NCBI GenBank assembly: GCA_037501455.1
Contig: CM074856.1
Span: 47,459,001-47,523,000 of the forward strand
Reading direction: 5' to 3'
DNA length: 64,000 nt
Source: Lantana camara
Taxonomy: Eukaryota; Streptophyta; Magnoliopsida; Lamiales; Verbenaceae
The notes below the pieces were generated by a model. It was not told the DNA's origin. It saw nothing but the letters and a program-made list of their open reading frames with translations, and ran no database searches. Positions 1 through 10,432 of the stretch are shown one piece after another (positions within the stretch are counted from its first letter, which is position 1; each line of letters begins with the position of its first letter). The translations under genes and the position numbers were made by a program.

Positions 1-211
1 GGAAGCACCTTCAATCACAGCTCTGCTTTCATCTTCTACTTCCAGCATCCAGAAACACCATTGAGTTAACCTACGGTGTTAGCCTAGCTGGTAGAACCCA
101 TGCTCTTAACCTGATACCCATCTCCTGAGACCCTTTGGTCGATGATAGTCTTCCCCTCAAACAAATATTAAATGTTGGTGGTTTGAGCTTTTCTAGATTC
201 ATACCCCATCA
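1..211 (+). repeat. 3' end of an upstream Gypsy LTR copy
   Basis: These 211 bases recur almost unchanged at 2102-2313, which is the end of the LTR starting at 1152. Both copies end in CCCCATCA, the same terminus style (TG...CA) as the other Gypsy LTRs in this window. The window therefore opens inside the upstream LTR of an element whose downstream LTR is at 1152-2313. The rest of this copy lies outside the window. Confidence 0.75.
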
Positions 212-1010
212 TCATCAGGGTTCCCCTCGATTTCCCCTCGTCTTCATCATCAGGGTTCCCCTCGATTTCGACATCGGGGACCCCCTCGTTTTCATCATCA
301 GGGTTCCCCTCGATTTTGACATCGGGGTTCACCCTCGTTTTCAACAGCAGGGATCCCCTCGATTCCGACATCGGGGATCCCCTCGTCTTCATCATCAGGG
401 TTCCCCTCGATTTCGACATCGGGGACCCCCTCGTCTTCATCATCAGAGTTCCTCTCGATTTCGACATCGGGGACCCCCTCGTTTTCATCATCAGGGTTCC
501 CCTCGATTTTGACATCAGGGATCACCCTAGTTTTCAACAGCAGGGATCCTCTCGTTTCCATCATCAGGGTTCCCCTCGATTTCGACATCGGGATTCACGC
601 TCGTTTTCAACAGCAGGGATCCCCTCGATTTCGACATCGAGGATCCCTTCGTCTTCATCATCAGGGTTCCCCTCGATTTCGACATCAGGGACCCACTCGT
701 TTTCATCATCAGGGTTCCCTTCAATTTTGACGTCGGGGTTCACCCTCGTTTTTAACAGTAGGGATCCCTTCGACTCCGACATCGGGGATCCCCTCGATTT
801 CGACATCGGGATTTTCCTCTCACTTTTAATATCGAGGTTCACCCTCGTTTTCAACTTCGTGTTCCCCTTGATTTCAACATCGGGGTTTCCCCCTCACTTT
901 TAATATCGAGGTTTACCCTCGTTTTCAGCTTCGGGTTCTCCTTGATTTCAACATCGGGGTTTCCCCCTCATTTTTAATATTCCAGTTCCCCTCGATTTCA
1001 ACATCGGGGT
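212..1010. repeat. Minisatellite, 24-bp monomer in 48-bp pairs
   Basis: Tandem array of a degenerate 24-bp unit of the form TC..CATC.GGG..CCCCTCG.TT. Two monomer types (TCATCATCAGGG... and TCGACATCGGGG...) alternate to give a 48-bp higher-order period, with a third variant containing CAACAGCAGGGAT. The array is GC-rich and decays toward 1010. Because 24 is divisible by 3, it produces open frames on both strands that encode only simple repeats; I do not treat these as genes. Confidence 0.85.
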
Positions 1011-1151
1011 TTCGCGAGAAGGATCTTGCATTTAATGCTCTGCACAATGAGCGCTCGGGACGTCCATTGTCCCCCCTCCTTCACATCCTCTTGGAGTTCA
1101 AGTTCAAACTCTATATGCCACAACATTATGACTATAGAGTTGGGGGGCAAA
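1011..1151 (+). other. Gypsy internal 3' remnant with polypurine tract
   Basis: Non-coding remnant just before the LTR. It ends with a purine-rich tract (TTGGGGGGCAAA, about 1140-1151) directly before the LTR start TGATGG, as at the 3' LTR of the large Gypsy element (31062-31076). The phrase GCATTTAATGCTC near 1028 also occurs at 30850-30915 in that element's 3' non-coding region, supporting a common family. Confidence 0.6.
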
Positions 1152-2313
1152 TGATGGAGCATAAATATAACGAGGCCACGTCATGACACGTGGGCCCTCA
1201 TGGATTCGCCACTTATATCTTCGGGCCAACTCAACCACCCTCATAAAGTACTTGAAAATAACTAAAGCTTTGCAATTGGGAAAACTACAAGTCTCCCCTC
1301 GGGCTCATGTCTCCCCCCGGGCTCGAGTCCCCTCGGTTTCACGTCTCCCCTCGGGCACATGTCTCCCATCAGGCTCGTGCCACCTCGGGCTCGTGACTTC
1401 ACTTGGGCTTGAGTCCCCTCGGGTTGGAGTCTTCTCTCGGGCTCGAGTCCCGCGGGCTCATGTCTCCCCTCGGTCACATGTCTCCCATCGGGCTCATGTC
1501 TCTCATCAGGCTCGTGCCCCCTCGGGCTCGTGACTTCACTTGGGCTTGAGACCCCTCGGGGTGGTGTCCCCTCGGGTTGGAGTCTTCTCTCGGGCTCGAG
1601 TCCCCTCGGGCTCATGTCTCCCATCGGGCTCGAGTCTCTCCTCGGGCCCTCATTGGATTGCATAGAGATGAGTCCCCTCGGGCCCTCATTGGACTACATA
1701 AGGATGAGTCCCCTTGAGGCCCTCGGGCCCTCATTAGACTACATAAAGTTTGGACCCCTCAAGGTCCTCCATCCTAAAGGTGCCTCAAGCCTACTCACAC
1801 CGAGCGCGTCAACCCCTCAGTGACAACCATGTAGTGCTCTTTAACACTCCGTACTTAGCAGTGCACCTACCACCATTGCTTTATAGCCACCTTTATGGCA
1901 GGCCTACAGATGCTTTAACTCAGATCGCTCTCATTGAGCCACGTGTCTAGGGCAACATCAATTTTGGGACCACTTGGTATCAATTACCACTGTGCCCTCA
2001 CCCTCAACCTATAAATACCCAACGTACTCATCTCTCTCACTAAGCTATCTGGATAAAACACAGAGCATTCTACAGTAAACATAATGCATACACTCACCTA
2101 GAGGAAGCACCTTCAATCACAGCTCTGCTTTCATCTTCTACTTCCAGCATCCAGAAACACCATTAAGTTAACCTACGGTGTTAGCCTAGCTGGTAGAACC
2201 CATGCTCTTATCCTGATACCCATCTCCTGAGACCCTTTGGTCGATGATGGTCTTCCCCTCAAACAAATACTAAATGTTGGTGGTTTGAGCTTTTCCAGAT
2301 TCATACCCCATCA
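1152..2313 (+). mobile_element. 3' LTR of a Tat-like Gypsy element
   Basis: Starts TGATGGAGC after a polypurine tract and ends CCCCATCA; 1162 bp. The last 211 bp repeat the sequence at 1-211. A TATA box (TATAAATA, 2010-2017) lies in a context shared with the large Gypsy LTR (CCACGTGT-AGGGCAACAT upstream, CCCTCAAC just before TATA), so this is a diverged relative. It contains its own minisatellite at about 1281-1775. The sequence after 2313 is Copia pol, so the element probably landed in that Copia copy. Confidence 0.7.
1281..1775. repeat. 17-18-bp minisatellite inside the LTR
   Basis: Tandem degenerate repeats of CTCCCCTCGGGCTCATGT and variants (CTCGAGTCCCCTCGGG, CTCGTGCC), followed by three longer units containing GGGCCCTCATTGGACTACATA near 1650-1740. 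Open frames on both strands here are repeat artefacts. Confidence 0.8.
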
Positions 2314-2334
2314 AAACGAACATTGCAAGAACAC

Positions 2335-2395
2335 AATTCGCTTTTGGAAATTTTTTTTAAAATTCCGCTGCTTCAACTCTATGTTTTCCAACACA
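2335..2395 (+). repeat. Possible remnant of a Copia LTR terminus
   Basis: The segment with AAATTTTTTTTAAAATTCCGC followed by TGTTTTCCAACA resembles the last 55 bp of the nested Copia 3' LTR (22612-22665: AAAATTTTTAAATTCCGCTG ... TGTTTTCCAAACA). It lies between a Gypsy LTR end and a Copia pol fragment. This could be an LTR-end remnant or coincidence in AT-rich sequence. Confidence 0.35.
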
Positions 2396-2405
2396 AACCA
2401 ACAGC

Positions 2406-3955
2406 TTGTATCCCCTGTCTTCTCATTTGTCCTATGGCAATTTATCTCCATCATACAAACAATTTTCTCTCAATATTACAGTTAATTTTGAACCTCCCTT
2501 TTATATGGAGGCTATACAGTACCCTGAGTGGAGACAAGCAATGAAAGCAAAGCTAGATGCAATGGGGTCTAATAATACTTGTAATGTGGTAGCCTTACCT
2601 GCTGGATCTCACACTATTGGCTACAAATGGGTGTTTAAAACTAAGTACAAAACAGATGGCAGTTTGGAAAGACATAAAGTCAGGTTGGTGGCTAAGGTCT
2701 ATAGTCAGTTAGAGGGCATTGATTTCTTGGATACTTATTCTCCAGTAGCCAAACTTGTCACAATAAAGACAATATTGCCTCTGGCAAGTGAAAATGGTTG
2801 GCATCTTGCTCAATGGGATGTGAATAATATCTTCCTTAATGGGAATTTATTTGGTAGGTTTACATGGACCTACCATAAGGATACACACCTCTACATATGG
2901 ACTCTCTTCTTACTAGACAACTAGTTTGCAAGTTAAACAAGTCAATATATGGTTTAAAGCAGACATCAAGATAAGGGTATGTAAAGTTTTCAGCCACCCT
3001 TTGTTCAGTATGGTTTTTCACAATCCAAGTCAGATTACTCTCTCTTCACAAAGGGCACATGATCTAACTTCATTGCTCTTTTGGTTTATGTGGATGACGT
3101 TGTTATTACTGGACCTAATCAGAATCTTATTCATGAATTAAAGCTTTTCTTACATACACAATTCAAGCTAAAGGATCTTGGTCTTTTAAAGTATTTCCTT
3201 GGGTTAGAAATTGCACGTTCCAAGGCAGGAATTGTATTGTGTCAAAGAAAATATACACTGCAGCTTTTGAAAGATTCAAGATATCAAGGTTCAAAACCTC
3301 TACACACACCAATGGAACGTAGACCAGAAACTGTTTACAGACAACTCATTGGGAAACTTTTGTATCTTACATTAACTAGACCGGACATTTGTTTTGCTGT
3401 AAACAAGCTAAGTCAGTTCGTATCTCAAACAAGAACCATTCATATGGATGCAGTTCATCACTTGTTGAGATATCTCAGAGGAACACCTGGACAAGGAATA
3501 TTTGATCCTGCTCAATATGATCTGAAGCTGACTGCTTTTGTTGATGCTGATTGGGCTTCATGTCAGGACACTACGCGATCCATCACAGGGTTTTGTGTGT
3601 TTCTTGGCGCTTCATTGATCTCATAGAAATATAAGAAGCAATAAGTTGTTTCTAGATCATATGCGGAGACTGAGTATAGGCTCTTGCGGTTGTTACAAGT
3701 GAACTTGTTTGGTTGTCCCAATTGCTCAAAGATCCTCATGTGCCTCTTGCTGGACCAACAGTAGTGTTTTGTTATAATACTGTTGCCTTGCATATTGCAG
3801 AGAATTCCTTGTTTCATGAGCATACTAAGCACATAGAGATAGGTTGTCATTTTGTACGTGACAGTTTCCATTGGCTTCCTCAAACTACTTCCTGTTCGTT
3901 CTTCACATCAACTTGCAAATATGTTCACCAAGGCTCTGACCTCTCCACATCTTAA
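2406..3955 (+). pseudogene. Copia pol fragment (reverse transcriptase-RNase H), decayed
   Basis: The C-terminal half of a Ty1/Copia polyprotein. In order it shows the conserved entry region (EAIQYPEWRQAM), the RT core with KWVFKTK and ARLVAK-like segments, the YVDD catalytic box near 3084-3095, LGLEIARS, the RNase H junction TRPDICFAVNKLSQF, and the DADWA box near 3544-3558. The frame changes around 2900-3090. Stops at about 3624-3626 and 3642-3644 break the RNase H part. No gag, protease or integrase is present downstream of 2313; the 5' half is missing or displaced by the Gypsy LTR. It ends next to a polypurine tract and LTR. Confidence 0.85.
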
Positions 3956-3999
3956 AGCTTTAATGAACAAGATGGAAGTCAAAAATCTTTTCCTCCCAC

Positions 4000-4233
4000 C
4001 TTGAGGGGGTGTATTGTAATTACTTAAAACTACATTAGTTAGTCTAGTTAGCTCTTTTACGTGCCAACCGTAAGTAGTCTGACTTTAGGCCAGATCATGC
4101 CACGTGTAGGGCATTGATCTTTTAGTTAGATATTTATTTTCAGCTTTGAGTTTCCTGTATATAGCTGAACTTGATCCTTTCCTTTATTCAGTTGAAGAAA
4201 ATATTTCCAAATCTTACTGTTGTTCATCTTACA
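4000..4233 (+). mobile_element. Copia polypurine tract and 3' LTR
   Basis: TTGAGGGGGTG (4001-4011) is a typical Copia polypurine tract, immediately followed by an LTR starting TGTATTGTAATTAC at 4010. The probable end is TCATCTTACA at 4233, giving about 224 bp, a normal size for short-LTR Copia elements. It contains a CCACGTG motif near 4100. The 5' partner LTR is not in the window, so the end is inferred from the TG...CA rule. Confidence 0.6.
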
Positions 4234-4928
4234 AAACTCTATGTATTGTATTGGCTCATGTCGTGATACATAATAAAATTGGGAAATGATCCGACTTCTA
4301 ATACTGACATTGGGCGTATTTTGGCCAAACTAATATAAAAAGAGAAGCATGTGATGATTGATACAAACGCAGGTCACTATTGATAAGAAAAATTTTAATC
4401 TAAATACGTGTATAATATGTATATTATATTTATTATTAAATTGATTATCTTATTTAAAGTTTTCATAGATTACACGTAAAACACTCACGCTTTTGATTAA
4501 ATTAGACTCACTCTTTCGTTATACTGATTTAATTGAATTAGGTTGGAACTAAAATACCTCACGAACAAACATGTATTTTAGTCTTGTCTATTTTTCCTTC
4601 TTCATGTTCATGTCTTTTTCTTTTCTTTCTTCAACTCGTTTCCCGACTCAATTGAAAACAATAAGACAAGGGCATTATTTGACAGGTGTCAATAATTAGT
4701 ACCATGTCACGAGGATATTTAAATTTGCGTGTCTCGAAACTACAAATCTATGCTGATGGTGCCCATCTTGGATCATTTTGGCATTTATAGTGTGCAAAAC
4801 TGGACACGCCAATTCTTTCATTCATATCAAATATCGATAATACATATATGAAGGCTGAACCGCTGAAGCCAACTTTCTCTTCAAAAATTCAGGCCATAAC
4901 TATACAATCAATACACAAGCAAGCTAAG
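4234..4928. other. Intergenic and P450 copy 1 upstream region
   Basis: AT-rich non-coding sequence. A weak TATA-like TTTATAG lies near 4785. An in-frame upstream ATG at 4848 could add 27 residues to the P450, but paralogue copy 2 has no such extension, so I regard it as leader sequence. Confidence 0.5.
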
Positions 4929-6761
4929 ATGATTCTCCTTCTTCTCTTTGCACTCATCTTGCCTGCAGCCATTCTCATTGTCATTCACAGACACAAAACT
5001 CCTGCATCTCCACCAGGCCCTCCAGGCCTACCTTTCATCGGAAACCTCCACCAGTTTGACGCCTCCGCCCCTCACGTCTACCTATGGCGCCTCTCAAAGA
5101 AATACGGCCCTCTAATGTCCATGAAGCTCGGTTCGAAGCCCGTAATCGTAGTTTCCTCTCCGAAAATGGCGAAAGAAGTGCTCAAGAACCACGACCTCGC
5201 CTTCTGCAGCCGGCCCTCATTTTTCGGGCTGGATAAATTATCCTTCGGGCGCTTAGATATCGCTTTCGCCCCTTACAGTGAGTCATGGAGGGAACTGAGA
5301 AAGATTTCTGTTCTTCATCTCTTGAGTAGCAAACAGGTTCAGTCGTTCAGGCCCGTTCGCGAGGAAGAAGTGTCCCGTTTGATCCGAAAGTTGTCGCCCA
5401 TCGCCAAATCGGAGCAAGTTTCTAACTTGAGAGTGACATTGATGGCGCTCACGAGTAGGTTGATCTGTAGGGTTGCGTTTGGAAAGAGCTTTGATGAAGG
5501 AGGGTTGGAGAAGATGAGATTTGATGAGCTTATGACGGAGTCTCAGGCCATTATGGCGGGGTTATTCATCTCTGATTATATGCCTCTGTTTGGCTGGGTT
5601 GATAAAGTGTCCGGGATGATTGACAAACTCGAGAAGGTTTTGAAAGATATGGATGAGTTTTACAAGGAGATCATTGATGATCATCTGGATGCAACAAGGG
5701 AGAAATCTGGGAATACGAATATTCTTGATCTTTTAATCCAGCTAAAAGAAGGAAATTCGTGTCCGATTGATCTGACATGGGATCATATAAAAGCAATACT
5801 CATGGTAAGAGTTAATCAAACTTACTTATTTAGTATTGTGCGTCGTTTCTTGATTGATTCGATGAATAGTTCTTGTCGGTTACAGTTACCCATATTTAAT
5901 TGTTGTTAAATTAGTGAATGATGTTATTAAACATAGTTACGTAATGTTTTGAGTCAATTCTTTTTACATGAAAGAATGATGTGATGGATATGTTTCCCAC
6001 GGTTATGAATCGATTCCCATGATGAAAAGGGAGTTTTGGTAATTCTCATTTCTCAAGACTACAAGGGAAGTTTGTGTAATTATATATCTTGCAGGGGAAG
6101 TCAGTGCAATTAACACCGTTTCTTTATCTTTCACTGTATATAGAATTTATTCATTGCTGGAACAGACACGACCTCAGCAGCAATAACCTGGACCATGACT
6201 GCACTCATGAAAAATCCAACGATTATGAAGAAGCTGCAAAACGAAATCAGAGATCTCATTGGTTCAAAAGGCATAGTAGATGAGGACGATCTTTCAAAAC
6301 TCCCATATCTGAAAGCAGTAATCAAAGAGTCTTTAAGACTGTACCCCCCAGCTCCCCTCATACTACCTCGAGAAACCCTAGAAAAATGCACATTAGAAAG
6401 TTATACGATTCAACCCAAGACTTTAGTCTATGTAAATGCATGGGCTATTGCAAGAGACCCGGAGTCCTGGGAACATCCAAATGAATTTATTCCCGAGAGA
6501 TTCTTGAACACTAAAGTTGATATTCTAGGGCAAGATTTTCACGTGATCCCTTTTGGATCGGGGCGGAGAGGGTGCCCCGGGATTACAATGGGGCTCGATG
6601 CCGTGGAGCTTGCATTGGCGAATCTCGTGTACTCGTTCGATTGGGAGTTGCCTAATGGGGTGAAAACAGAAGATATTGATGAAGAAGTCTTGCCTGGAAT
6701 TACTATGCACAAGAAGAATCCACTTTGTCTTGTGCCTAAGAAGTATGAATGTTGTCCTTGA
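4929..6761 (+). CDS. Cytochrome P450, CYP71 clan (CYP71/CYP83-like), copy 1
   Basis: Two exons, 4929-5804 and 6144-6761, with a 339-bp GT-AG intron; 497 residues, normal for an A-type plant P450. Visible parts: an N-terminal membrane anchor (residues about 2-20, hydrophobic), the proline hinge PPGPPGLP, I-helix AGTDTTS (about 297-303), K-helix ESLR (about 354-357), PERF (about 409-412) and haem loop FGSGRRGCPG (about 429-438, Cys 436). All catalytic motifs are intact. The protein is expected in the ER membrane as a monooxygenase fed by NADPH-P450 reductase. The overall pattern is closest to CYP71/CYP83 proteins of specialised metabolism; the substrate cannot be read from sequence. The intron phase is 0, between the codon for M292 and N293. 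A near-identical paralogue lies at 33670-35520. Confidence 0.92.
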
Positions 6762-6834
6762 TTATCTAAGGATATTATTGCAGTGTCATAAAGTTTAGTT
6801 TCATTTTGACCTATTCTTGAGGTTGTCAACTTAT

Positions 6835-7215
6835 CCAGCATTTACTTGTCTTTTAATGTATGACCAAGAGATTTTCGGAATTAAAGAAAAGACCTCACGA
6901 ATGTCTTGCACAGCGTTACCTGTCTCGGAATAGTCCACGTTAATAGATATAACTTTATCAATCAAATTCTTACAATCACTTTCGGTAACAACTTTAGACC
7001 AACCTCGACGAAAACGCAAAGTTTAACAACCTCTAAAACTACAAAGGCCTTAGCAATTTCAGAAGCAAACAAACCACCCTACCGACAGGACGTCCAGCCC
7101 CCTTACACACCAAGAATATCTCTTGCAACAACACCACATCCAAGCTCACTTTGATTATTAAACATAGCACCATCAAAATTAATCTTAAGAAAATTAGCAC
7201 TAGGAGGGAACCTGA
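6835..7215 (-). pseudogene. LINE-type RNase H (RVT_3) fragment
   Basis: On the minus strand, conceptual translation gives a plant LINE / RNase H-like C-terminal domain: a LKINFDGA start with the first acidic residue, GCGVVARD, then after two stops and a deletion LKVVTESDCKNLIDKV with the third acidic residue. It ends in the ISWSYIKRQ-NA region. No complete reading frame survives. It could come from a LINE or from one of the many host RNase H-like genes; it lies just beyond the P450 3' end. Confidence 0.65.
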
Positions 7216-8077
7216 AAAATGATTTGTGATATTCTCAAAATTTGAAGGAATAAGCAATAAATACAAAGGAAAAGGAGTGAATGAGGGGTAGTAAGGACAA
7301 TTCCACCTTTTTATAGTAGTTTGTGACTTTTTTTTTTTCCCCCCCTTCGAATTTTGTGAGAATAATAGTGTAAATTTTAGTTATTTTCTCCTCATAGTAT
7401 AGTAGTAGTTTGTGACTTTTTTTTGTAAATTATAGCAAGTAGCGCATACGTCGCACATGTTATCTTTTTTATTACTATTTTTTTTTATTTAAACATATTC
7501 TTTGATATATAAACTTGCTCGAATATTGTTCTTTATTTTCTCCAAATGTAAGAGTAGCTCATATATGTATTTGAACTTTAGAATTGAAAACATGCATTTT
7601 TTTTGGTGTTTCCTACCATGGAGGGAGTATTGGTTAGTTTTTTTTCTATTTTTTAATATATTTTGTTGGATATTTTTTCTTAAGAAATGATATTATACTT
7701 TCATCATCTTTGTACGTTATCATTAGATTTGTTGTTCGTCTCTTTTTTTTTTATTGAAGAACTTTTGTTTTGTTTAATTCTTTTATTTACTTTGTCTCTT
7801 GTTCCTTTTATTTTTGTTTTTCTCTCTACCTTTGATATTACTATGCTTTTCTTCCATTCCAAGTTTAGGAACCTTTTTGTCCGTCAGTTCGTATTGATAC
7901 TTATATACTCATATATTTGGTCATCCTTCAAATTAAAAACAATTATTGATTAAAACAATATAAATATTGAAACTGTACATATCCCAAATAATGACAAATT
8001 ATGTCAAGACATGAAAAACTAATTGTATCGTCCAAATTCAACGAATTACAAAAATTTTCAAAATCTATTCTTAATTA
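7216..8077. other. AT-rich spacer, nothing recognised
   Basis: Low-complexity AT-rich sequence. The phrase TAGTAGTTTGTGACTTTTTTTT occurs twice (about 7316 and 7402). The open frames here are T-rich and show no codon structure. I see no gene. Confidence 0.5.
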
Positions 8078-8085
8078 TAAAATAT

Positions 8086-8594
8086 CTATGTTGCACGGAC
8101 ACGGACACGGCGACACGGACACGACACGACACGGACACGGCGACACGGATTTTTTCAAAATCTTAGGACACGATACGGCTCCGACACGGCTATATTTTAT
8201 ATAAATAAATATATTTTATATATAAATAAAGATATTTTATATAAAAATAAAAATATTTTATAAGTATAATCTATGTAACATAAAATATTTATATAAATAT
8301 ATAATATTAAAAACTAAAATAAGTTTTGTTATTTCAATTTTCTCTCCAAAAAATTCAAAAAATATTAAAAAAGCATAAAAAAATGATCAAATTTGCTCCG
8401 CCGTGTCCGAGCCGTGTCGGACACTCCACCTCGCCGTGTCCGACACCGTGTCCCAATTTTTTTTTTTTTTTTTTTTTTCGGACACTCCTTCAGCCGTGTC
8501 CGACACGTGTCCGAGCCGTGTCCGGGCCGTGTCCGTGTCCGACACGTGTCGGACACTGCACGGGCCATTTTTTAGGCGTGTCCGTGCTTTAGAG
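8086..8594. mobile_element. MITE-like element with GCACGGACACG terminal inverted repeats
   Basis: A 509-bp block starts CTATGTTGCACGGACACGG and ends in the approximate inverse (CCGTGTCCGTGCTTTAGAG). It is flanked on both sides by TAAAATAT (8078-8085 and 8595-8602), a possible 8-bp target duplication. Both ends consist of many iterations of a CACGGACACGG / CCGTGTCCG motif that fold onto each other, around an AT-rich middle and a T-tract (about 8459-8478). No transposase. Superfamily uncertain; an 8-bp duplication would fit hAT, but the flanks are AT-rich and could match by chance. Confidence 0.5.
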
Positions 8595-8745
8595 TAAAAT
8601 ATTCACCAACTAAGAATTTAAACTACCTTAAATATTGTTAAAAGATTAAACTGTTTGTCTAAATATACTAAAATTGAGATATAAATAGATAATTTGACTA
8701 TTTTCTGATTTTCTCTCTTTTTCATTTTTTTTTTCTTCTCTCTTA

Positions 8746-8900
8746 AAGCTTGGCCCCACCCAATTGAGTGAGAGACTAATATCCAAAAGTATTGAAGGTG
8801 CTTTTCATGGGGGCCTCTCCCAACATAGTCTTTTACATTCACAAGGTTCGAACCCGAGATGTTACTTAAATGAACTCAAACCCTTATTTTATTTTCTAAC
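8746..8900 (-). repeat. SINE-like element, copy 1
   Basis: Minus-strand copy of a dispersed element also seen at 32868-33010 (+) and 51912-52075 (-). It has a perfect pol III B-box core GGTTCGAACC (complement of 8845-8854), preceded by AAGGGTTTGAGT and followed by the conserved tail CTCACTCAATTGGGTGG. The A-box end is poorly preserved here. Probably a tRNA-derived SINE. Confidence 0.5.
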
Positions 8901-9508
8901 TATTATACTTCAGAATCAAATAACTAAATTTATAGCATATTGATAATCTAATACAGAAATATGTTATAAGTAAATTACATAAATATTTATAAAAAATCTA
9001 ATGAAGATACATACAACGTTACTAACAGTTAGGATTAGTTTAACTTTCTCTGGAACAACAAACTTTCTTTAAAAAAAAAATTCGTAGTGTTGCACCTAAC
9101 TATTCATGATTTGTCTTGCTCACTAAAACCAAGTTGAAAACTATAGAAAAAATTGAAATCTTTTGAAGAGAGTTTCAAAATCAATGTAAAACACAAAACA
9201 TCAAGAATTCATATTGATGAAAAAATAAATTATCCAAATAAAAAAATGTTAATTGTACCAAAAAATAAATAAATAAATAAATAAATGTTAATAATATCAT
9301 TGAATGAAAATATAAATAGTGGAAAAATGGGAAGAGTTAAAACTATTCAATAACATTAAATTAAATAGTTAAATTGAACTAAAGGCTTATTGATTATTTA
9401 TTTATTTATTTTTGGGTTAAATAAATTGAGTAATTAAGTTTTAATGGTCAATTTACAATAGAAAGAAATAATTCCACACTTTTATGTAGGTATAGATATA
9501 GGTAGATA
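8901..9508. other. AT-rich spacer with (AAAT)n
   Basis: Non-coding. A short AAAT microsatellite at about 9262-9286 and a complementary ATTT run at about 9395-9414 could pair. Nothing else is recognised before the Gypsy target site. Confidence 0.5.
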
Positions 9509-9513
9509 GATAT

Positions 9514-10344
9514 TGATGGGGGCAAAATGCGCTCGTCCCACGTTTGGACACGTGGCACCTCAAAGATGACGACACCTGTCCTGCGATTACGGTAGTCATG
9601 CACGAGCGCTGAAGCCCTCAAAGCACCCGCTTTCTTCAAAGACACGCGTCAACTCTGTCACATATGCACATGGTCAACGTTACCGTTCTCTCATGAGCGT
9701 CATTCCTACTATATGGCCAACGTTCCAATTTTATCAAGGGGGGCCCCTCTTCGAGCGCTACATTCCCTCAGGGAGGCTTCCACTTCAACTCCTTACACAA
9801 GCCCTGGCCCTCATCCCCTAGCGGATTTCTTGGCCTCCAAGGCTTTTGGTTGTCACGAGCGCCCTCTTTGGCCCTCGTTACCAACCTCCCAAACGGCTCT
9901 CTGACACACCGTACATGCCCGCGCACCTACCACTGTTGCCAACACTAACTTTCAGTAGCTTTTGCAGAAGATTCCTCCTAGGTTTCTCTCTTACAGCGCC
10001 ACGTGTTAGGGCAACATTCGGTCAGGACCACATGCGGCAAATGACCAAAGGGTCCCTGACCCTCAACTATAAATGGGAGTCTTCACCTCCTTCACTGTAA
10101 GCAACCTCCATTACTGCAATTCATACTTAGCTTACCTTTTCTCTTTCAGATCATCATCGGACTTGAGCGTCGGAGAGCCAAACTGGGCACCGCCCCCAGT
10201 TCTCCCAGCTTGGCCTTCTGACTTTGTCTGTGTGTTTGTCCTAACAGGTAGAATCCCTATCTTTTCCGGCGAACTTCGACTGGCTTCCCCCTCCTAAACA
10301 AATTCTAAAGTGATCGGACTCTGTACCATATTCAGAACCCATCA
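9514..10344 (+). repeat. Gypsy 5' LTR
   Basis: 831 bp, starting TGATGGGGGC and ending AGAACCCATCA; matched by 31076-31905. A TATA box (ACTATAAATG, about 10065-10074) follows CCCTCAAC, so transcription would start about 30 bp downstream. Open frames inside it are not genes. Confidence 0.95.
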
Positions 10345-10349
10345 TTTTT

Positions 10350-10367
10350 TGCGCCGTCTGTGGGAAA
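10350..10367 (+). promoter_or_regulatory. Gypsy primer binding site
   Basis: TGCGCCGTCTGTGGGAA begins six bases after the LTR end. The first part resembles the tRNA-Asp-type site (TGGCGCCGT...) used by many plant Gypsy elements, with a mismatch at the second or third base. The assignment to a specific tRNA is inference. Confidence 0.6.
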
Positions 10368-10432
10368 CCAGTTCTCAAGCCATTTATTTCCTTCTGCTAG
10401 TTGAAAAGCGAACACCCAGAATCCTCTCAACC

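Noticed and set aside
135..903. Overlapping open frames on both strands encoding RFRHRGSPR- or GNPDDE-type repeats
   Set aside because: They are produced by a 24-bp minisatellite whose period is a multiple of three; no start context, domain or codon signal.
212..1010. CRISPR-like array
   Set aside because: No unique spacers: units are contiguous tandem repeats in a plant genome.
1183..1663. Open frames over the LTR minisatellite
   Set aside because: Repeat artefacts inside an LTR, open in several frames at once.
4848..4928. 27-residue N-terminal extension of P450 copy 1
   Set aside because: Copy 2 has no equivalent and the membrane anchor begins at ATG 4929.
8326..8597. Open frames rich in CPTRV/VSDT
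   Set aside because: Arise from the CACGG/CCGTG iterations of the MITE-like element and a homopolymer run.
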